Shown: positions 58,599-64,000 of the stretch, piece by piece | Layout: every line of letters starts with the position of its first letter | Position numbering within the stretch: position 1 is the first letter of the stretch | From: Syncephalis fuscata | Lineage: Eukaryota > Zoopagomycota > Zoopagomycetes > Zoopagales > Piptocephalidaceae | NCBI GenBank assembly: GCA_025786725.1 | Contig: JAHLTZ010000010.1 | Span: 434,001-498,000 of the forward strand | Reading direction: 5' to 3' | DNA: 64,000 nt | Notes under the pieces: model-generated | Told to the model about the DNA's origin: nothing | The model's database searches: none | What the model saw: the letters and a program-made list of their open reading frames with translations, nothing else | Made by a program: the position numbers and the translations under genes

Positions 58599-60233
58599 AT
58601 GAATCACGTTAGCGAACGACTTACAGAACTGGACAATAACCCGCTTAGTTTTCGTCTTTCAAATCCCACCTTATACTATCTTCAACAACAACAACAGCAA
58701 CAACAGCCGTCTTTTGATAATAGTGTATCGAAATTTGGTATATCTGTTGAGTCTTTCAGTCACGCCACTAGTACTGATATTGGTTTTTCAGAGTCGATGA
58801 GCGATATGCTTTCAGCAGCTTCTTCTCCCGATTTAGTCCCACAAGGTGTACACAACCTTAATACAATCGATCCTACGCTACTTCAACTTAACGGAATGGA
58901 CAGGCTGAGCATGTCACCTCCGGTAAAATATGAAATGGTGTCACCTGAATTACACGCTATGGATTTCAATCGACAACATGCGGTGGCTGCTGCAATGGCC
59001 GCTGCCGCCGCCGCCAATGGAATTAGCTCGCCCTTGATGGGTCCAGCTTCCTTTGACGACGATCTAGCGTTGAATATGGGTGCATCGCCAACTTCAGCCA
59101 GTTTTCTATCAATGCAACAACAATTTGATCGAAGCATTGGCAGTGTGCCATTGGCGCACCAGAACAGCGGCAGTGTATTTGGCCACAATGACGGTGGTGG
59201 CACAAACGCGTCGAGCGGCGATGAGTTTTCTACTGATGGACGCGATACAAACTTTGGATTTTCTGGGTTGCCTAGCAGCAATGCCTCAGTCCCACCTATG
59301 GATGTTAAAACAGCCACGAACGGTGGCCGCTATCTTCGATATGCAGCCGGCTCTGTTGTTGGTGTGCCTATTGCCGGTGCACCAGCCGGTGCCAGTATTA
59401 TTGGCGGGCCAGGTGGTAATTTCCAAAGTATGTCCATGCCTGTTAATCTAGGTATGGGTACTGGTGCAGCCGGTATTAATGGTAATACCGACTGGTTTGG
59501 CTCACCTACTACAGCAGCAGCAGCAGCAGCCACCGCAGCAGTTTCTGGCTTGGATGTCGGCTCATTCCCTGGCATGCATACTGGAAATACGATGTCATTT
59601 GGCGCAGCTAATGGTGGCAGCGGACCAGCCAGCGGACCAGCAAGTGCTGGTGAACTTTCGTTGATCAATTCAATGTTTGATCCGGAAGATATTAAAAACG
59701 CACATAAACAAGCCCAATTAATGTACGAAAAGCGTCGCCGTCGCCGTGAAAGTCACAATGCGGTAGAACGACGCCGCCGCGACAATATTAATGAAAAGAT
59801 TCAAGAATTAGCCATTTTATTGCCGGATTGTAATGCAGATCCGAACAATAAGCCAAACAAAGGTGCTATTCTACGTAAATCTGTTGATTATATTCGCCGT
59901 GTCCAACAGGTGATGCATCAACAGAACCAACGCAACCAAGAACTCGAAGCACTAGTGGCTCAATTGCAGCGTGAACGTGGCATGTCACCTACCAATACTG
60001 GTGGATCTGTTGTGGCCGCTGCCACAAGTAATGGTATTGGTACAACCAATGCCATTCCTATTCCTAGCATGTCCACCTCCTCGTCTACTGTATCGGCAGC
60101 CATTCTAACCTCAATGGGAATGGCACCTATGGCCATGTCACTGACGATGGTAGCTCCAGGTACACCGCTTTCTACCTCCTCACCTAGTATTACTGCCGAT
60201 CCAGTATCGGTAACGGCATCTCGCTCCTCTTAA
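58599..60233 (+). CDS. bHLH (leucine-zipper type) transcription factor, 544 residues
   Basis: Nuclear E-box-binding regulator. Intronless. The N-terminal half is low-complexity with activation-domain character: a Q8 run at residues 29-36, poly-Ala near 130-140, and Gly/Ser/Ala-rich stretches. The basic region is RRRRRESHNAVERRRRDNIN (residues 377-396), with the His-Glu-Arg pattern (H-x3-E-R-x-R) that reads CACGTG-type sites. Helix 1 EKIQELAILLPD, a loop, and helix 2 KGAILRKSVDYIRRVQQVM follow, continuing into a zipper-like helix NQELEALVAQLQRERG. The layout is closest to USF/MITF/SREBP-like factors with an extended helix 2. The Ser/Thr/Pro/Met-rich tail has no clear domain. Target genes cannot be read from the window. 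Confidence 0.88.
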   Translation: MNHVSERLTELDNNPLSFRLSNPTLYYLQQQQQQQQPSFDNSVSKFGISVESFSHATSTDIGFSESMSDMLSAASSPDLVPQGVHNLNTIDPTLLQLNGMDRLSMSPPVKYEMVSPELHAMDFNRQHAVAAAMAAAAAANGISSPLMGPASFDDDLALNMGASPTSASFLSMQQQFDRSIGSVPLAHQNSGSVFGHNDGGGTNASSGDEFSTDGRDTNFGFSGLPSSNASVPPMDVKTATNGGRYLRYAAGSVVGVPIAGAPAGASIIGGPGGNFQSMSMPVNLGMGTGAAGINGNTDWFGSPTTAAAAAATAAVSGLDVGSFPGMHTGNTMSFGAANGGSGPASGPASAGELSLINSMFDPEDIKNAHKQAQLMYEKRRRRRESHNAVERRRRDNINEKIQELAILLPDCNADPNNKPNKGAILRKSVDYIRRVQQVMHQQNQRNQELEALVAQLQRERGMSPTNTGGSVVAAATSNGIGTTNAIPIPSMSTSSSTVSAAILTSMGMAPMAMSLTMVAPGTPLSTSSPSITADPVSVTASRSS

Positions 60234-61564
60234 ACATACATAGTGTGTCTACACTAGTGTGTATGTTTATGTGCTAACGTGTTGGATGATAGATATAAGC
60301 GATATGGTTATTTCCTTAGTTATGCTAGTAAGTTGGTTAAAGCTATAGCTATTTACAAGTATTGGATGCTCCCTTGGCCGACATCCAGTCATATAGTAGT
60401 TGTAGTTATAGCTTCAACCAACTTACTTTCCATCGCTTCTTTGATTCTTTTTACATAACGTCTGGCAATCTATTTGGTCTATCTTGTTTTCATTTGTCTG
60501 TACCTTTCACTTTTGTTGTCGTCATTGCCATCGCTACTATTACCATTATTATCTCCTTCGCTACCACCACCATCATATTATTTACCTTTATCGCCTCTAT
60601 TATTGCTATTACCATGCTTATTACTACTTACTACTATTATTTAGTTTACAGTTCGAATACGTGCCTTTCACTTTTCTTCAGTTATTGTGCTCTCTTATGT
60701 CGTTATTCTTAATGCTTATCCGTCACTTTCTATCTACGTCGAGCATGATATATTCATATGTTCACCTTTGATCATTCCCTTTAGTTCTATTGCAGTTTTT
60801 TGTGAAGCACACGCTATCTTTATTTTAACGAAGCTCTCTTCATTATATTTTACAAGTTTTAAACAATCATCATTTGATTTAGCTGCCTCTGGGTGATATG
60901 TATACTATATACAACATGCCTGAATACACATAATGTGGTGGCCATTAAAAAGTTGAATAAAGCCGTTATTTTTCGAAATATTAATCTATAACAATTAGTT
61001 ATACCGAGTATAACTATATTTATACACTCTATTTAATTAATACTATTTGTGTAACTGAACTGAACTAAAATTGCTATATTGATCATAGGACAAGTGGTGA
61101 ATAACATCAAATAATAAAATTACATGGTTTAATTATCAACCATATTTTATTTTTTGTTTTCTATTTTTATCTAATAAAGTATTGCGATAACACCAAAAAA
61201 ACAACAACTAGTTATTAGTATCATCCGTAACATCACATTATTATACAACAAAAACTGAGTTGTTTGCTAAAATATAAATGTTGCAAAACGAGATTGTTCT
61301 TAAATTTTTAAAAATTGCCTAAAGATTGTGTAATAAGTATTAACAATTAGTATGCACAACGACGCAAAATAGGACTTATTTATCACTGTACTGCATGTAA
61401 AATATGCGTGATAGCTATTTTAAAATCTAAATAAATGGTAGTTCTAAAATAATACACTAATCAGCAAAGTTGCGTCATTTAATCTAATAAACATTTACAA
61501 GATTGTAAACTACAGCATTTTATCATTACTATCGCACTAAATTATAATTCATTGGAATTAAAAA
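60234..61564. other. intergenic
   Basis: Pyrimidine-rich then AT-rich sequence after the bHLH gene. No supported gene; short frames near 60360-60900 have simple Ser/Tyr/Ile/Thr composition and look like chance. Confidence 0.5.
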
Positions 61565-62125
61565 TTACAGTTTTAGCTGAAGCTCAAACCAAGGATCAGG
61601 TCCATGGATAATATCAGATTGACCAAGTAAAGTGTAGCCGACTTTCTCGTATAGTGGGATTAGTTCTTTGTGTGCTATTAACGCTATTTTTTCGTAGCGA
61701 TTTTGGTTGCTATTAGACACAAGCGAGAATTTAGCATTTGCTTGTCGTAAACGATGTTCATATTCACGTAGCAAAGCAAGCGCAATTCCTTTTCGTCGAT
61801 GTGTGGGCGCCACGCATACTGAGTGTACACATACCGTCTTGCCCAGTGGATCGTGTTTGGTCATTGAATTTTCAGTTATGCTGGGAGCTGCCGCTAGTGT
61901 AGATGTTATAAAGCCTACAAGGGAGTCAGCCTTTACGGAATAGGCGCCGTCATCCGCAGTAGTTGTGTAAGCGCCGAGAAATAGCTCCGGCGCATGTGCT
62001 TGCCTATAAACTAACGTTTCTAATGAAGCTCCTTCAGAAAGTGGATATCCTTTACATTCCAAGTCGTACGCTTGAGCAACATCCGTTACCAGTCCAAATT
62101 CCAAGTTTTTTTCCATATTAATCAC
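61565..62125 (-). CDS. GNAT acetyltransferase, AANAT/Paa1-like
   Basis: 186-residue intronless GNAT enzyme of the arylalkylamine N-acetyltransferase group (yeast Paa1 acetylates polyamines and arylalkylamines; vertebrate AANAT makes N-acetylserotonin). Features in order: an N-terminal strand-helix with AQAYDLECKGYPLSEGASLE; FLGAYTTT; the core VCVHSVCVAPTHRRKGIALA, with the acetyl-CoA pyrophosphate-binding motif (R-R-K-G-I-A); ALIAHKELIPLYEKVGYTLL (motif B, catalytic-region Tyr); and a closing DPWFELQLKL. Start either MINMEK or the second Met three codons later. Cytosolic. No linkage to neighbours evident. Confidence 0.87.
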   Translation of the reverse strand: MINMEKNLEFGLVTDVAQAYDLECKGYPLSEGASLETLVYRQAHAPELFLGAYTTTADDGAYSVKADSLVGFITSTLAAAPSITENSMTKHDPLGKTVCVHSVCVAPTHRRKGIALALLREYEHRLRQANAKFSLVSNSNQNRYEKIALIAHKELIPLYEKVGYTLLGQSDIIHGPDPWFELQLKL

Positions 62126-62732
62126 TCAAGGTGTATTAGATATACAATTTTGGCAATTTGATAAAACATTAAATAGAAGTGTTGAGATTCCGTTTAGAAT
62201 TTACACGTTGAAGTAAGAAGAAAAGCTAGGTTGCCAGACAAAAGGATTGAACATTAGAAACGTGGTGTGAGATTGGGTAAAACAAAAATTTCTCCCAAAA
62301 CCTGGCTGTACTAAACAGTACCTTACCCATTGTGTGCCAGGAGACGGATGCACGTATTGCGCCACTCAAATACAGCATCCCATTAATGTTACAAACAGCG
62401 GAGTTGCTTGATACTGTATTCGGTATACATCTACTATATAAATACACATGGCTATGTTTGTAACTTTGCATCCGTGGATTTGTATCAGAATCGCGTTGTT
62501 CTTAATATAGATTCAATGGAAATAGAAATAAATTATCAGCCATGTTTTTGTAACTTAAATAGCCATGGTGTACTTGGTTGTTTTGTGCTCAATCATTTTG
62601 TCTTCAATCCACTGGATCTGTAAGCGCCGCTGCTTATTCCTTTTTTTCAAATTAGAAGCAATAGTAACAATAGTTACTTTGCAGATTTTAGACCCACTAT
62701 TTACTAGTGGAATTATTGCTATCGTCTTTAGC
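62126..62732. other. intergenic with a short uncertain minus-strand frame
   Basis: A minus-strand frame at 62310-62440 reads SSNSAVCNINGMLYLSGAIR, then ASVSWHTMG, before a GTAAGG donor-like site near 62325. It has some likeness to the start of a RidA-type fold, but nothing downstream supports a complete gene. Otherwise the 5' flanks of the divergent acetyltransferase and subtilisin genes. Confidence 0.3.
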
Positions 62733-64000
62733 ATGAAATTTTTACTTCATCAAACAGTATTTCTTGTTTTAGCCTTTCACGCTGGCGTGAATTGTGCACA
62801 AAATTCAATTAAAGCAGCACCGAAATCAACTACATCCACTGATCCAAGTGTAATACCCAATTCATACATATTTGAATTGGACAGCAAGACAACACCTGAA
62901 GCTATTAGAGCCGGTCAAGAAGCCTTTTTGAATTTACTTAAGCGAAAGAACATTGACTATAGTGTTACAGGACGACGAAAGATATTTCAAAATTTTATTG
63001 GACTTGATGTGGATGAGGAGTCGTTGAAAATTATTCGCAGTATGAACGTCGTAAAAAACGTTACGCCAGTCTATAAGATCGAGTCAGCCATTAATCTTCC
63101 CTTTATGAAAAAACAAGAACCTCTTTCCAATCCATATCTGGCTACCGATGCCCATAAGTTACATGAAAAAGGACTTAATGGTGCAGGAATTCGCGTGGCT
63201 GTTATCGATAGTGGTATTGATTTTACACATCCGAGTTTAGGCGGAGGTTTTGGACCAGGATACAAAGTCAGTTATGGACGTGATTATATAAAAGACAACT
63301 ATTCTGCGAAAACGGCAGCAAAGCTACCCAATTTACCCATGGATTGCACTAGCCACGGAACTCATGTGGCCGGAATTATCGCAGCAAAAGGCAAAGAGTT
63401 TACTGGCATTGCACCTAATGCAGAATTAGGTGCCTATCGCGTTTTTAATTGCAAAAACGAAGGAAATACGGTTTATACTATGGAAGCAATGGAAGACGCG
63501 TTCTCAGATGGATCAGATATTATTAGTCTTTCACTTTCTTTAAGTAGTATGAAATACGATGCATTGGCCACTACTGCTGTTAGCTTAATAGCTCATGGAG
63601 CAATTATTGTGGCGGCGGCAGGAAACTATGCTGCCCAGGGAATGTGGCATGTTGTTTCGCCTAGCATAGCACCAAATGTTATAGCGGTCGGCGCCGCGTA
63701 CACACCTGCCGATGAATCTAATTGGTTTACTCTTACTAAGTTGCCCGATTTCCGTATTACCTATAAGACAGCGTGCAACATCTTACCAAGAGAGCTTGGA
63801 TTTACAGAAATCGTGGCTACTGATCCTCAAACGCCATGTACACTGCCCGAAGCAGCCAAGCTTCGAAACAAGATTTTATTTTTTGATAACCATAATTGCG
63901 ATTTGCCGCAAATGGCCAGCAATGCTCGTATGGCTGGAGTAGCAGCTATTATGGTGCTTAAAACTCCATCTACACCTTCTGTATCCCAGCGCATTATTAA
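62733..64000 (+). CDS. secreted subtilisin-like serine protease (S8), 3' truncated by window
   Basis: Open without intron from ATG 62733 to the window edge (422 codons). Signal peptide MKFLLHQTVFLVLAFHAGVN (to about CA). An I9-type inhibitor propeptide follows (NSYIFELDSKTTPEAIRAGQ). The peptidase domain has the catalytic Asp in VAVIDSGIDFTHPSLGGGF, His in CTSHGTHVAGIIAAKG and the substrate-binding strand ISLSLSLSS. The oxyanion Asn is in IVVAAAGNYAAQG. A protease-associated-like insert follows (CNILPRELGF to ARMAGVAAIMVL), as in Vpr/minor extracellular subtilases. The catalytic Ser lies beyond 64000. Predicted secreted endoprotease. Confidence 0.92.
   Translation, partial: MKFLLHQTVFLVLAFHAGVNCAQNSIKAAPKSTTSTDPSVIPNSYIFELDSKTTPEAIRAGQEAFLNLLKRKNIDYSVTGRRKIFQNFIGLDVDEESLKIIRSMNVVKNVTPVYKIESAINLPFMKKQEPLSNPYLATDAHKLHEKGLNGAGIRVAVIDSGIDFTHPSLGGGFGPGYKVSYGRDYIKDNYSAKTAAKLPNLPMDCTSHGTHVAGIIAAKGKEFTGIAPNAELGAYRVFNCKNEGNTVYTMEAMEDAFSDGSDIISLSLSLSSMKYDALATTAVSLIAHGAIIVAAAGNYAAQGMWHVVSPSIAPNVIAVGAAYTPADESNWFTLTKLPDFRITYKTACNILPRELGFTEIVATDPQTPCTLPEAAKLRNKILFFDNHNCDLPQMASNARMAGVAAIMVLKTPSTPSVSQRII

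Noticed and set aside
60362-60896. Short frames downstream of the bHLH gene
   Set aside because: Ser/Tyr/Ile/Thr-rich translations of pyrimidine-rich 3' UTR; no domain or start context.

Overview
The window is nuclear DNA of a filamentous, probably early-diverging fungus. It is AT-rich, almost every gene is broken by short spliceosomal introns (mostly 40-80 nt, GTAAGT-type donors), and there are two eukaryotic tRNA genes. The gene set is fungal: Gid2/Rmd5, Puf6, glycogen synthase, endopolyphosphatase Ppn1, an ankyrin protein like yeast YCR051W and a Grx6/7-like glutaredoxin. It is combined with a focadhesin/RST1-type HEAT protein that budding yeasts lack. The species cannot be named from the sequence.

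Left part (1-8160): RMD5 (+), PUF6 (-), a small ankyrin gene (-), and a decayed propeller-type gene (-). Middle (9145-34967): two large inverted repeats lie back to back, 317 bp apart. The first is a 6.6 kb near-perfect palindrome with one secreted CAP/PR-1 gene per arm. The second has 5.8 kb arms, each with a full-length ABCC/MRP-type transporter gene, around a 7.3 kb single-copy spacer holding a glutaredoxin, glycogen synthase and endopolyphosphatase. The transporter copies are nearly identical except for one strongly diverged island in the first transmembrane domain. Both copies carry single-base deletions relative to each other.

The most unusual object is at 35420-37932 (minus strand). 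What first looks like a degenerate 81-bp tandem repeat reads as one gene made of single-codon exons. Each unit is a ~78-nt intron (GT or GC donor, AG acceptor) followed by a 3-nt exon. The three exonic bases are the variable column and the splice borders are the invariant one. Joining a 31-nt ATG exon, 26 three-nt exons, one 9-nt, one 2-nt and one 8-nt exon, and a 3' exon gives an uninterrupted frame. It encodes a ~74-residue protein: charged N-terminus, Leu/Phe-rich transmembrane helix with about one codon per exon, and polar tail. The single 2-nt exon is exactly what restores the phase. No expression evidence was available, so this is a sequence-based model.

Right part (38000-64000): a FOCAD/RST1-like gene, an intronless F-box gene, tRNA-Met(CAT) and tRNA-Leu(CAA) in a gene-poor stretch, and a protein-kinase-like gene with an apparent signal peptide. 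These are followed by an unresolved cysteine-rich minus-strand region, a bHLH transcription factor with a long pyrimidine-rich leader, an AANAT/PAA1-like acetyltransferase, and a secreted subtilisin cut by the window end. The predicted secretome here (CAP proteins, subtilisin, kinase-like protein) would fit an organism that interacts with other organisms, but that is inference.
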